Positions 26,769-35,458 of a stretch of DNA of 64,000 nucleotides are shown piece by piece. Source of the DNA: Peristeroidobacter soli (lineage in GTDB: Bacteria; Pseudomonadota; Gammaproteobacteria; Steroidobacterales; Steroidobacteraceae); the NCBI RefSeq assembly GCF_004138485.1, contig NZ_RYEV01000004.1:494803-558802 (forward strand), given 5' to 3'. The notes under the pieces are model-generated. The model saw only the letters and a program-made list of their open reading frames with translations. It did no database searches and was not told the DNA's origin. Within the stretch, counting starts at the first letter, position 1; each line of letters opens with the position of its first letter. The position numbers were made by a program, and so were the translations under genes.

Positions 26769-28180
26769 ACATCGGCGACACACAGATCATTCCCGCGCCG
26801 ACGTGGACCGATCCACGCATCCATCTATTGGATGACACGTGGTTGCTGACCATCTTCGCCATCCTGCTCGGCACCGTCGTGCCCTGGCTGGTGAGCTCGC
26901 TGAACATCAACTTTGTTGCCGCCTGTCTCGGATTGCTCGCGCTCGGCGCCATCCACATTGCATTCACGGTCGTCGGCAAACCTGCGCGCGTCGGCGAGCG
27001 CCACCTGGTGCTCACGCTGCTGCATATCGCCGGCATCGTGGTCGTCGGTTTCATCTGGTTGAATGCCGGCGGCTTGCAGAACCCGGCCTTCCTGATGGTG
27101 TTTGCGTTGCCGGTCGTCGGCGCCATCTTTCTATCGCGCTGGCAGCCCTACTTGATGGCGATACTCGCCATCCTCGTCGCCGGCGTCGTGGCACTCGCGC
27201 AGGCGCCGGAGCTGCGTTGGTATGTGCCGGGCCTCAACGCCATTGGCTCATCGCTCGCCACCCTGCTCGGCCAGCAAGGATCGGCGTCGACCTTTCCCGG
27301 CTTCTACGCGCCGTCCGCTTACTACGCCGTGATGTTGCAAGTGTTTGCGATCCTGGTGCTCGCGTGTGCCGTCGCCGCGGAATATCTCGGCACCATTTTC
27401 GAACGCCTGCATTCGCACGTGGATGTCGCGCGCGCCGAAGCCGAGCGCGGCCACGAATTCTGGACCACGCTGATCGAAGCGATGCCGTTCCCCGCCCTGC
27501 TGGTGGACAGCGACACTTTGCAAGTGGTCTGCGCCAGCGCGCGGGCCGAGCGCTTCCATGATCGAGAGTCGACCGCCGGTCGCACGCTCTTCGAGGTGAT
27601 TCGCTTCTCCTATCCAGAGATGGTGCAGGAAGCGATCGCAGGCGCCGGCGGCGTGGTGCCGCTCAGCATGATCAAAGTCGCCGACCGCCTGCGCGCCACC
27701 GAAGTTCAAGTGCGACATCTGACACAGACGGGCCGGCGATTCGCACTCGTGGTGATCCACGACAAGACCGAAGAATTCACGGCGCACGCGGCGCTCGATG
27801 TCAGCGGCCAGGCCATGCTGGTCATCGACTCGCAAGGTCGGTTGCTGTCATTCAACAAGCCGGCGCAGGCGTTGTTCGCGGCGCTCGCGACCGATGCCGA
27901 TGCCTCGAAGATTCTGTCCTTGGGGGGCATGCCGCCGCGCTGGTGGGAACCGGGGCTCACCGGTCGGCGCAAGATGCACATCGAGATCGGTCCGCGCGTC
28001 TATCAAGTCACCTGTTCGGCTTCGCCGCTGCCTGGCGAGGACGAACGCCTGTACATCGTCGCGTTCCTGCCCATGGGACGCGCAGCTCTGGGCGATCGCG
28101 GCGATGTCACCGCGGCCGCGCAACTCGCCGACGCTCCAAAGAGTGCCATTTCCAATTCAACGTTGGTGACACCCCCATGA
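26765..28180 (+). CDS. polytopic membrane protein with PAS-like sensor region
   Basis: A 471-residue protein. About five to six transmembrane helices occupy 25-215, followed by a short coiled coil (VDVARAEAERGHEF) and two PAS-like segments at about 235-330 (IEAMPFPALLVDSDTLQVVCAS) and 340-445 (LDVSGQAMLVIDSQGRLLSFN). There is no kinase, GGDEF or other output domain, so it probably signals to or scaffolds a partner in the operon. It starts in an ATGA overlap with the beta-helix gene and ends in an ATGA overlap with the barrel gene. The composition resembles the membrane sensor or receptor subunits of c-di-GMP-regulated secretion systems, but no family match is claimed. Confidence 0.75.
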   Translation: MNIGDTQIIPAPTWTDPRIHLLDDTWLLTIFAILLGTVVPWLVSSLNINFVAACLGLLALGAIHIAFTVVGKPARVGERHLVLTLLHIAGIVVVGFIWLNAGGLQNPAFLMVFALPVVGAIFLSRWQPYLMAILAILVAGVVALAQAPELRWYVPGLNAIGSSLATLLGQQGSASTFPGFYAPSAYYAVMLQVFAILVLACAVAAEYLGTIFERLHSHVDVARAEAERGHEFWTTLIEAMPFPALLVDSDTLQVVCASARAERFHDRESTAGRTLFEVIRFSYPEMVQEAIAGAGGVVPLSMIKVADRLRATEVQVRHLTQTGRRFALVVIHDKTEEFTAHAALDVSGQAMLVIDSQGRLLSFNKPAQALFAALATDADASKILSLGGMPPRWWEPGLTGRRKMHIEIGPRVYQVTCSASPLPGEDERLYIVAFLPMGRAALGDRGDVTAAAQLADAPKSAISNSTLVTPP

Positions 28181-28983
28181 GATCTGGATCCGCCGCGCTG
28201 TGTTTGTCATCTCTCGCGCTCGCCGCGTCGGCCAGCGCCGCCGAAATCGATGCGCGCCCGTTCGATAAACTGACCTTGAGCGGCAGCTATTCGACGTTCA
28301 AGGACACCGACGACGAAGGCGGTGGCGCCTCCGCCGGCTATCTGCATTACTTCACGCCGGACGTCCTCGCCGGCCTGGGCATCGACCATACCTACGTCGA
28401 GGATGCGAAGCTGACCTACGGCTCGGTGCGAGCGGCCTGGGGTCGCGGCGATCCGGCCTCGCGATTCACAGTGGTCGGCGAGTACTACAACGGCGAGGGT
28501 GACGACAACGGGCGCAAATTCGACTACGGCGTCGGCGTGCTGGCCATCAGCCAGGCACTCACCAGCAAATTCTCGCTTCAGCTCGAGACCCGCCAGATCG
28601 ACATCGACACCACCCACGGCAATCTGCCCAAGCTCGGTGTGACTTACGTGTGGTCGCCGCGCGTCGTGACGAACGTTGCCTACGCCAAATCGGTGAGCGG
28701 CAATCTGGGCACCGAGCTCACCAGCGCGCGCCTGGACTATTTCGGCAAGCACATCAATTTCCTGATCGGCGGCTCGACGGGTACCGCCAACCCCGCGGTC
28801 CTGGTCTTGCAGCCCGGCGTCGTGCTGCCCGCGAGCCAATCGAAGGAAGGCTTCGTCGGCATCGGCAAGACCTTCAAGCGCGGCGACGTGACGTTGCTCG
28901 GCGACTACCTCGACGTCTCGGGCAGCGAGAAATACACCGTGACCTTGAGCTTCACGGCCTATCTGGGCGCGCGGGGCCAATGA
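28177..28983 (+). CDS. outer-membrane beta-barrel protein
   Basis: A 268-residue exported protein: signal peptide 1-22 (ending ASASAA), then alternating strands rich in Tyr, Gly and Asp such as LTLSGSYSTFKD, YLHYFTPDVLAGLGIDHTYV, RFTVVGEYYNGEGDD, LGVTYVWSPRVVTNVAYA and, at the end, YTVTLSFTAYLGARG. The pattern and terminal aromatic-rich strand suggest a 10-12 strand barrel, possibly a channel. ATGA overlap with the PAS protein gene and with the following GGDEF-EAL gene. This is the second barrel protein of the cluster; no named porin family is recognised. Confidence 0.78.
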   Translation: MRSGSAALCLSSLALAASASAAEIDARPFDKLTLSGSYSTFKDTDDEGGGASAGYLHYFTPDVLAGLGIDHTYVEDAKLTYGSVRAAWGRGDPASRFTVVGEYYNGEGDDNGRKFDYGVGVLAISQALTSKFSLQLETRQIDIDTTHGNLPKLGVTYVWSPRVVTNVAYAKSVSGNLGTELTSARLDYFGKHINFLIGGSTGTANPAVLVLQPGVVLPASQSKEGFVGIGKTFKRGDVTLLGDYLDVSGSEKYTVTLSFTAYLGARGQ

Positions 28984-31079
28984 AACTCTCCTTCCTGAAA
29001 CGCGGCTCGCAATGGCCCCTCACCTTGCTGGTGCTGGCGGTCATCGTGCTGGCCGGTGGCAGGTTGATTTCACTGAGCGTCAACGAGCGCGCTCAGCAGA
29101 CGCGTGCCACGGCAGGCACCCTCGTAACGACATATAGCCGCGCGATTGAACGGCAGCTGCAAACGCTCGCCACTCGTGAGCGCGGCGCGGAGCTGGACCA
29201 GTTGCTGTCGAAACTGCAACTGAATCGCATCGTCGCTCCGGACTATGACTTCGAGCTCTCGAAGATCGACGCAGCGGGAGGCGCGCCACAGATCTTCGTG
29301 AGCAGCCGGATCGGTCGGCTCGACGATCCCATCGTCAGCCGCATTCGCTTGCCGGAAGGCTTTGCGCAGGAGTTGCCGAGCGGCTATGTGCAACTCGCTC
29401 TGCGTCCCAAGGCAGGTTGGTATCCAGCACGCGAGCTGGCGGCGGCCATCGCGCTGCTCGCCGTCGTCGCCTGGTTGCTGGCGTTCGCGACTCACGACCT
29501 CGTGCACAGCCTGCATCGGGCGCGCGACGCGCTGGGACTGTCGCGCCGCCAGTTGCAAACCACCCAACGCAAGCTTGCGCTCGAGATCGAACAGCGCGAG
29601 AACCTGCAGAAGAGCTTCGAGCATTCCCGGTATCACGACGCGTTCACCGGTTTACCGAACCGCCGCTACTTCATGGATCAGCTGGATCGCGCGCTGCGTG
29701 AAGTCCGGACGCGTCGCCGGCAACGCCTCGCGGTCATGCTCATCAACATCGATCGTTTCAAGCTGATCAACGATTCGCTCGGCCACACCGCCGGGGACGA
29801 AGTCGTCGTGCAGGCCGCCCGGCGCTTTCAAAAGGCGACGGCGCAGTTTGAATGTGTGCTCGCGCGCTGGAGCGGCGATCAGTTCGCGATGCTGGTCTAC
29901 GACGTTCCCTCGATGGATGCCGCGCTCGACATCGCAGGCCTGCTGCAGAAAACACTGCAAGCTCCTTTCGAGCTGCGCAAACATCAGCTCAACGTTGCCG
30001 CTCGCGTGGGTGTCACCTGCATCGATTCGGGTCTGCAGCGTGCGGAAGAAGCGGTGCGTGAAGCTGACATTGCCCTGTCGATGGCGAGACGACACGACAC
30101 GGCAACGGCCGTCGCGTATCAGCCCGCCATGGGCAGCAGCGCCGCGAGCCTGGTCAGCCTCGAGGCGGATCTGCACGTCGCACTCCAGCGCCGCGAGCTG
30201 CACTTGATGTATCAGCCCATCATCGATCTGCGCAATAACTGCGTGGCCGGCGCCGAGTCGTTGCTACGCTGGCGGCATCCGATCGAAGGTCTGCTGACGC
30301 CGGACAAGTTTCTGAGCCTGGCCGAGGAAGTCGGCCTGATCGTGCCCATCACCCGCTGGACCATCCAGCAGGTGTGCTCGCTCGCGGCGGAGTGGCGGCA
30401 CCGCCTGCCGCGCGATCGCGACTTCTATTTGACGGTCAACGTGTCGGCCGCCGCACTTCGCGATCCCGAGTTCACTTCCTACGTCGCGCGCGTGCTCAAG
30501 GAAACGGGTGTGCCGCCGGAGTACCTGAAGCTGGAGCTGACCGAAGGCGGACTGATCAGCAACCCGGGCGCGGCCCGCGACATTCTCGACGGGCTGAACG
30601 ATCTCGGCATCGAAATGATGCTCGATGACTTCGGCACCGGCTACTCGTCGCTGAGCTATCTGCAACTGTTCCCCTTCAGCTATGTGAAGATCGACCGGCC
30701 GTTCGTCGACCGCGCCGGCTCGGCGCACGCCAACAGTGCAATCGCCGCCGCGCTGGTGCAGATGACCAGCAGCCTCGGCCTGAAATCGGTCGCCGAGATC
30801 GTCGAGACCGGTGATGCCGCCCATGACTTGCGGCGGATGGGATGCGACTACGCGCAGGGATATTTCTATTGCGAGCCGCTCGAGGCGGAAGAAGCGTTCC
30901 AGGTCATGAAGAACGCCGACCGCTCGCTGCCCACGGCAAAGGCCGCGGCCAGCGCCGACGAGTCCGATGACAACTCACCGACGATCTCCGAAGCGGTCGT
31001 GCTCTCGGATGAAACGTTGATGCTGCCCGCCGACGAAGTGGCCGAACAGCTTCGGGAAAAGGCTGCGCAAGACCACTAG
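28980..31079 (+). CDS. membrane GGDEF(degenerate)-EAL protein
   Basis: A 699-residue inner-membrane protein: helix at about 15-33, a periplasmic region of about 120 residues, a second helix at about 153-170, a coiled coil (about 175-215), then GGDEF (216-375) and EAL (392-650) domains. The GGDEF signature is replaced by SGDQF (298-302), so cyclase activity is unlikely. The EAL domain keeps the Glu of its signature (ESL, E426), plus NVSA, LELTE, DDFGTGYSSL, VKIDRP and CDYAQGYF, so c-di-GMP hydrolysis or binding is likely. It ends the overlapping operon and probably ties the putative glycan system to c-di-GMP. Confidence 0.9.
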   Translation: MKLSFLKRGSQWPLTLLVLAVIVLAGGRLISLSVNERAQQTRATAGTLVTTYSRAIERQLQTLATRERGAELDQLLSKLQLNRIVAPDYDFELSKIDAAGGAPQIFVSSRIGRLDDPIVSRIRLPEGFAQELPSGYVQLALRPKAGWYPARELAAAIALLAVVAWLLAFATHDLVHSLHRARDALGLSRRQLQTTQRKLALEIEQRENLQKSFEHSRYHDAFTGLPNRRYFMDQLDRALREVRTRRRQRLAVMLINIDRFKLINDSLGHTAGDEVVVQAARRFQKATAQFECVLARWSGDQFAMLVYDVPSMDAALDIAGLLQKTLQAPFELRKHQLNVAARVGVTCIDSGLQRAEEAVREADIALSMARRHDTATAVAYQPAMGSSAASLVSLEADLHVALQRRELHLMYQPIIDLRNNCVAGAESLLRWRHPIEGLLTPDKFLSLAEEVGLIVPITRWTIQQVCSLAAEWRHRLPRDRDFYLTVNVSAAALRDPEFTSYVARVLKETGVPPEYLKLELTEGGLISNPGAARDILDGLNDLGIEMMLDDFGTGYSSLSYLQLFPFSYVKIDRPFVDRAGSAHANSAIAAALVQMTSSLGLKSVAEIVETGDAAHDLRRMGCDYAQGYFYCEPLEAEEAFQVMKNADRSLPTAKAAASADESDDNSPTISEAVVLSDETLMLPADEVAEQLREKAAQDH

Positions 31080-31143
31080 AGCCGGCGCGCGGTCTAGAAC
31101 CGCCGTGCGATTTTCATCGTCTCCAGCCCCGCTGAATTAGGTA

Positions 31144-31195
31144 CCTGGGACCGGAATCGAACCGGTACGGAATAGCCAGGAACCGGCGCTGGATT
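31144..31195 (-). tRNA. 3' remnant of a tRNA-Leu-like gene (partial)
   Basis: On the minus strand the sequence contains AATCCAGC (like the 3' side of a Leu anticodon stem), a variable segment, the T arm ACCGG-TTCGATT-CCGGT (perfect 5-bp stem) and an acceptor 3' strand CCCAGGT followed by A, CC. No matching acceptor 5' strand or D arm is present upstream on that strand, so this is a truncated gene and not a functional tRNA. It may be a duplicated attachment-site remnant of an integrated element, or a decayed tRNA gene. The isotype is inferred from memory of Leu tRNA 3' halves. Confidence 0.5.
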
Positions 31196-31245
31196 GGGCC
31201 ACGGCAGGCAGCCTATCATCGGCCCTTTCCCGCTCCGAGTCCTCA

Positions 31246-33078
31246 ATGGCCCCCGAACACGATTCCAACATGCTGGTCAGCGCCGTCGCCTTGCTGGGCG
31301 CCGCCGTCATCGCCGTGCCCCTCTTCAAGCGGCTCGGCCTCGGCTCGGTGCTGGGCTATCTCGCGGCCGGCCTGTTGATCGGTCCCTTCGGCCTGGGTCT
31401 GTTCTCCGATCCGCACGCCATCCTGCAATTCGCCGAGCTCGGCGTGGTGATGTTCCTGTTCATCATCGGCCTGGAGATGCGTCCGTCGCATCTGTGGCAC
31501 CTGCGACGACAGATTTTCGGCCTGGGAACGCTGCAGATCGCGGCCTGCACACTCGGCCTCACCGGCGTCGGCATGGCTTTCGGATTCTCGCCGGTGGTGG
31601 CTTTCATCGGCGGCGCCGGCTTCGTGCTCACCTCCACCGCCATCGTCATGCAGCTGCTCGCCGAGCGCGGCGACATCGCTCTGCCTCATGGGCAGAAGAT
31701 GGTCTCGGTGCTGCTGTTCGAGGATCTGTTGATCGTGCCGTTGCTGGCGCTCGTCAGCTTCCTGTCGCCGACGGTCGCGACCGAAACGAGCACGCCGCAT
31801 TGGATTTCCATATTGATGGGCGTCGCATCGCTCGCAGGCTTGATCGCCGCCGGCGTATGGTTGCTCAATCCTCTCTTCAGCATTCTGGCGCTGGCTCGCA
31901 CGCGTGAAGTCATGTCGGCCGCGGCGCTGCTCGTGGTGCTGGGCTCGGCGCTGTTGATGGAAATGGGCGGGCTGTCGATGGCGATGGGCGCGTTCCTCGC
32001 CGGCGTGCTGTTGTCCGAGTCGACGTTCCGTCATCAGCTCGAAGCGGATGTCGAGCCCTTCCGCGGCTTGTTGCTGGGCCTGTTCTTCCTGGCCGTCGGC
32101 ATGAGCCTCGATCTCAAAGTGGTCTCCGAGAACTGGGCACTGATCGCCGCCGCCGTGCCGGCCATGATGGCGATGAAAGCGCTGTGTATCTATCTCGTGG
32201 CGCGAGCGACGCGCAGCTCACATCACGAAGCGCTGGATCGCGCCGTGCTGATGGCCCAAGGTGGCGAATTCGCGTTCGTCCTGTACGGTGCCGCCGCCGC
32301 GACCGGCCTCATCGATGAAACCGTCAACGCCAACATGACCGCGATCGTCGTGCTCTCGATGGTGTTGACGCCGCTGGTCGTGATCGTGATCCGACGCTTC
32401 ATCAAACCCGCCAGCCAGTCCATGGATGGCATTCCCATCGCGGAGGGGCTCGAAGGCAGCGTGCTCATGATCGGCTTCGGACGTTTCGGCCAGGTCGTCA
32501 GTCAGGCGTTGCTCGCCCGCGGGGTCGATGTGAGCATCATCGATGCCGATGTCGAAATGATCCGTGCCGCTCAACAGTTCGGCTTCACCGTGTACTACGG
32601 CGATGGCACGCGACTGGACGTCTTGCGAGCATCGGGCGCCGGCAAGGCACGCCAGATCGCCGTCTGCGTCGAGAGTCGAGCGACCGCCGATCGTATCGTC
32701 GAGCTGGTGCGCTCCGAGTTTCCGCAAGCGCAGCTGCTGGTGCGTGCCTACGATCGTGAGCATGCGCGGTTGCTGGTCGGCGCGGGGGTCGACTATCAGA
32801 TCAGAGAAACATTCGAGTCGGCGCTGCAAGCCGGTGGCGCCGCGCTACGCCTGCTCGAGGTGAGCGAATCGGAGATCGCCGACATTCTCACCGGCATCCG
32901 CGAGCGCGACGCGGAGCGCTTCGCCCTCGAAATCGCCGGCGGCGGCTATGAAGCCGGCATCGGCATGCTGTTACGGAACACGCCACAGGCGCCCTCGCGC
33001 CCGACGCCGTTCAGCAAGCCGCGCACGGCAGGCAAGGCACTCAACGAATTGCCCGCCGAGGGCATGACAGCTCGGTGA
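31246..33078 (+). CDS. Kef-type monovalent cation:proton antiporter (CPA2) with RCK domain
   Basis: A 610-residue inner-membrane protein. About 12-13 helices fill 1-385, with family motifs FIIGLEMRP, FEDLLIVPLLAL, FLAGVLLSES and the acidic pore residues typical of CPA2 antiporters. A cytosolic RCK_N NAD-binding domain follows at about 405-530 (VLMIGFGRFGQVV, YYGDGTRLDVLRASG). It should extrude K+ (or another cation) in exchange for protons; KefB and KefC are the closest characterised type. The C-terminal 50 residues are Pro-rich and unconserved. Direct-repeat site E overlaps the end of this gene but serves the next one. A start at 31270 is also possible. Confidence 0.9.
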   Translation: MAPEHDSNMLVSAVALLGAAVIAVPLFKRLGLGSVLGYLAAGLLIGPFGLGLFSDPHAILQFAELGVVMFLFIIGLEMRPSHLWHLRRQIFGLGTLQIAACTLGLTGVGMAFGFSPVVAFIGGAGFVLTSTAIVMQLLAERGDIALPHGQKMVSVLLFEDLLIVPLLALVSFLSPTVATETSTPHWISILMGVASLAGLIAAGVWLLNPLFSILALARTREVMSAAALLVVLGSALLMEMGGLSMAMGAFLAGVLLSESTFRHQLEADVEPFRGLLLGLFFLAVGMSLDLKVVSENWALIAAAVPAMMAMKALCIYLVARATRSSHHEALDRAVLMAQGGEFAFVLYGAAAATGLIDETVNANMTAIVVLSMVLTPLVVIVIRRFIKPASQSMDGIPIAEGLEGSVLMIGFGRFGQVVSQALLARGVDVSIIDADVEMIRAAQQFGFTVYYGDGTRLDVLRASGAGKARQIAVCVESRATADRIVELVRSEFPQAQLLVRAYDREHARLLVGAGVDYQIRETFESALQAGGAALRLLEVSESEIADILTGIRERDAERFALEIAGGGYEAGIGMLLRNTPQAPSRPTPFSKPRTAGKALNELPAEGMTAR

Positions 33079-33097
33079 CAGTATTCAGGATCATCGT
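33065..33097 (+). promoter_or_regulatory. direct-repeat activator site E with -10-like box
   Basis: TGACAG (33065-33070), 5 nt, TGACAG (33076-33081), 10 nt, CATCGT (33092-33097). The repeats are perfect; the -10-like box is weaker than at sites A-D. It overlaps the last codons of the antiporter and faces the TonB-dependent receptor, about 60 nt before its ATG. Confidence 0.68.
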
Positions 33098-33158
33098 CCC
33101 CGCCTAGCGTCGCCTTTCTCGTTTGCAGAACGCTAGCCAAAAAAACTGGGGAGAATTG

Positions 33159-35384
33159 ATGACCATTGCACGAGCACGTTTGAGCCGGGCCGCCGGCGTC
33201 GTGGCCGCCTTCGCGACAGTTTCGGTCCCGGCACTGGCCCAGAACAGCGATACCACTTCCAATAGCAACGCCTCGACCAGCCCCATGCTGGAAGAGATCG
33301 TCGTCACCGCGGATCGACGCAATAGCTTCAGCGCCGATTTGGTGCAGGCGGGTAGCTTCCGTGGTGCGCGCCAACTCGACACACCGCTGACCATCAGCGT
33401 CATTCCATTGGAGATGATCCAGGCGCAACAAGCCCAGGGCTTGCTCGACGCCTTGCGTAATACTGCGGGCGTGACCAGCTCGCAGACTTCGCCGACGGTT
33501 TACAGCAACCTCGCGATCCGCGGCATCAACGTCGAGAATCGCGGCAACTTCCGCCTGAACGGCAGTTTGCCCATCATCAACCTGATCGACCTGCCGCTCG
33601 AGGACAAGGATCGCGTCGAAGCGCTCAAGGGCGCCTCCGCGTTGTATTACGGCTTCACCACGCCCGCCGGCATCATCAACATGACGATGAAGCGTCCGAC
33701 TCAGGATCCGTACGTCGCCCTGAACGTCGCCGGCAATGAATATGGCGCGCTCACCGGTCACATCGACGTAGGCGGCACGCAGGGAATCGTCGGGGCGCGC
33801 GTCAACGCCGTTTATGGCACGGTCGATTCCGGCATCGACAACACTCGCGGGCACCGCGCGCTGCTGGCCGCCGCGATCGACGTCAAGCCGACCGATTCGC
33901 TGACGTTGAGCCTGGACTCCGAGTACATCTACAAGACCGTCAACGAGCCCGGCGTGTACCGCTTCACCACGCCGCCGAGGCCGACGATCGCCGACATGTA
34001 CCCGCAGGTGGCACTGCCGCCGCTGATCGACCCCACCACCAACTTCGGGCCGGATTGGGCGAAGAACGAAGCCGAGGAGTACAACGTACTCGGCACGATC
34101 AATTGGCGCATCTCCGATGCGTGGGCATTGACCGTGAGCGGCGGCACCTCGCGACTGGTGCGCGACCGGCGCTTCAACACCCTGAATCCAGTCAACCTCA
34201 CGACTGGCGAGGGCACGCTGGCCATCAGTCTGCAGCCGGATCTCACCTTCAAGAACGTGAACACTCGCGCCGAGCTGGCGGGCACATTCAACACCTGGTT
34301 CCTGACGCACGAAGTGCTGATCGGCGCGTCGCAGAACGTGCGCGACGCCAAGAACTCCACGTCCACGGCGGCCACCTGCCCGGGCGCGACGCCGACAGCG
34401 CCGCGCGTCACGTGCACGCAGAACTTCTTCGACCCGCGTGACATTCCCGAGACGGCGATGCCGTTGCGCAATGGCGATGAAACTCGGATCGAGGACCTCG
34501 GCTATTACTTTTTCGACCGCATCAAGGTGACCGAGTGGCTGCAGTTGCTGGGCGGCGTGCGCATGTCCGATTACACCGAATCGAGCCGCACCACTCACAC
34601 GACGACGTTCGATGCGACGCCGACCTCGATCTCGTACGGTGCGGTGGTCAAGCCGCTGTCGTGGATCAGCGTCTACGGCACCTACATCGAAGGCCTGGAG
34701 TCCACGCCGGGCGCTCCGTCGACCGCGTTGAATCAGGGCGTTCAGTTGCCTGCGACGGAGAGTGAGCAGCGCGAAGCCGGTATCAAGATCGAGCCGACGC
34801 GCGGTCTGCTGTTCCAGGCGGCGTACTTCGAAATCGAGCGTGCTTCGACGTATGTGAACGGCGCAAACCTGTATGTTCAGGACGGCCGTGCCAGCTACGA
34901 AGGTTACGAGCTGAGCCTGAGCGGGGAGGTCACGCCCGAGCTGTCTTTGTACGCCAGCGCGCTGTTCCTCGATGCCGAGCAGGAGTCCGGTGCACCCACC
35001 GTGATCACGACCAACCCGGTGACGGGTGTCGTCACCGTCTCCCCGACCGCGGTGGGCAAGCTCATCGAGAACTCCGCGCGCGACACGTGGTCGATCGCGG
35101 GTGAGTATCGGCTCGACGCTCTGCTTCCGGGCTTCAGCGTCACCGCGGGTGCGTATCACACCGGTCGACGTGCAGTGAACGCCTTGAACCAGGCGTTCGC
35201 ACCTGGCTACACGCTGTACGACGCGGGCTTCGCGTACGACACCGAGATCAACGGCGCGGAGATGACCTTCCAGGTCAACGCGCAGAACCTGACGAACGAG
35301 CGCTATTTCTCCTCGACCGGTGGGTTCCTGCTCGCGCAGGGCGGTCCGCGAATGATCAAGTTCCTGATCTCGACCAAGTTCTGA
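33159..35384 (+). CDS. TonB-dependent outer-membrane receptor (siderophore type)
   Basis: A 741-residue receptor. Signal peptide 1-27 (ending PALAQ), a TonB-box-like region EEIVVTAD, a plug domain at about 60-190 (LDTPLTISVIP, DALRNTAGV, DRVEALKGASALYYGFTTPAGIIN, quoted in parts) and a barrel ending ARMIKFLISTKF-like with a terminal Phe (residues read QGGPRMIKFLISTKF). It should import a ferric siderophore or another scarce metal-ligand complex using TonB energy. No Fur box is obvious, but site E is directly upstream, linking it to the citrate/tricarboxylate genes 20-30 kb away; ferric citrate is thus a testable ligand. RBS GGGGAGA lies 5 nt before the ATG. Confidence 0.9.
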   Translation: MTIARARLSRAAGVVAAFATVSVPALAQNSDTTSNSNASTSPMLEEIVVTADRRNSFSADLVQAGSFRGARQLDTPLTISVIPLEMIQAQQAQGLLDALRNTAGVTSSQTSPTVYSNLAIRGINVENRGNFRLNGSLPIINLIDLPLEDKDRVEALKGASALYYGFTTPAGIINMTMKRPTQDPYVALNVAGNEYGALTGHIDVGGTQGIVGARVNAVYGTVDSGIDNTRGHRALLAAAIDVKPTDSLTLSLDSEYIYKTVNEPGVYRFTTPPRPTIADMYPQVALPPLIDPTTNFGPDWAKNEAEEYNVLGTINWRISDAWALTVSGGTSRLVRDRRFNTLNPVNLTTGEGTLAISLQPDLTFKNVNTRAELAGTFNTWFLTHEVLIGASQNVRDAKNSTSTAATCPGATPTAPRVTCTQNFFDPRDIPETAMPLRNGDETRIEDLGYYFFDRIKVTEWLQLLGGVRMSDYTESSRTTHTTTFDATPTSISYGAVVKPLSWISVYGTYIEGLESTPGAPSTALNQGVQLPATESEQREAGIKIEPTRGLLFQAAYFEIERASTYVNGANLYVQDGRASYEGYELSLSGEVTPELSLYASALFLDAEQESGAPTVITTNPVTGVVTVSPTAVGKLIENSARDTWSIAGEYRLDALLPGFSVTAGAYHTGRRAVNALNQAFAPGYTLYDAGFAYDTEINGAEMTFQVNAQNLTNERYFSSTGGFLLAQGGPRMIKFLISTKF

Positions 35385-35406
35385 CCAGCACGGTCAGTCC
35401 CCCGGT

Positions 35407-35445
35407 GGGCGGCCCGAGCCGTGTTGCACGGCTCGGTGTCCGCCC
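35407..35445. terminator. strong hairpin between convergent genes
   Basis: CCGAGCCGTG (35414-35423) pairs perfectly with CACGGCTCGG (35427-35436), and outer GGGCGG (35407-35412) with CCGCCC (35440-35445). It sits between the receptor stop at 35384 and the convergent stop at 35459, so it can serve both; only short T runs follow. Confidence 0.75.
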
Positions 35446-35458
35446 GCCCCCTTTGCCC

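Noticed and set aside
31137-31328. A 63-codon minus-strand frame across the tRNA remnant
   Set aside because: It reads through the structured tRNA-like sequence and has no coding signs.
2652-33097. Reading the five direct repeats as classical PHO boxes
   Set aside because: The hexamers and spacing do resemble the PhoB box, but none of the target genes is a phosphate-starvation gene and a different OmpR-type regulator is encoded beside the first site. Kept as an alternative to test.
32946-35159. A 737-codon frame antisense to the TonB receptor
   Set aside because: Same reason; the plus-strand frame has signal peptide, TonB box, plug and barrel motifs, whereas this one has none.
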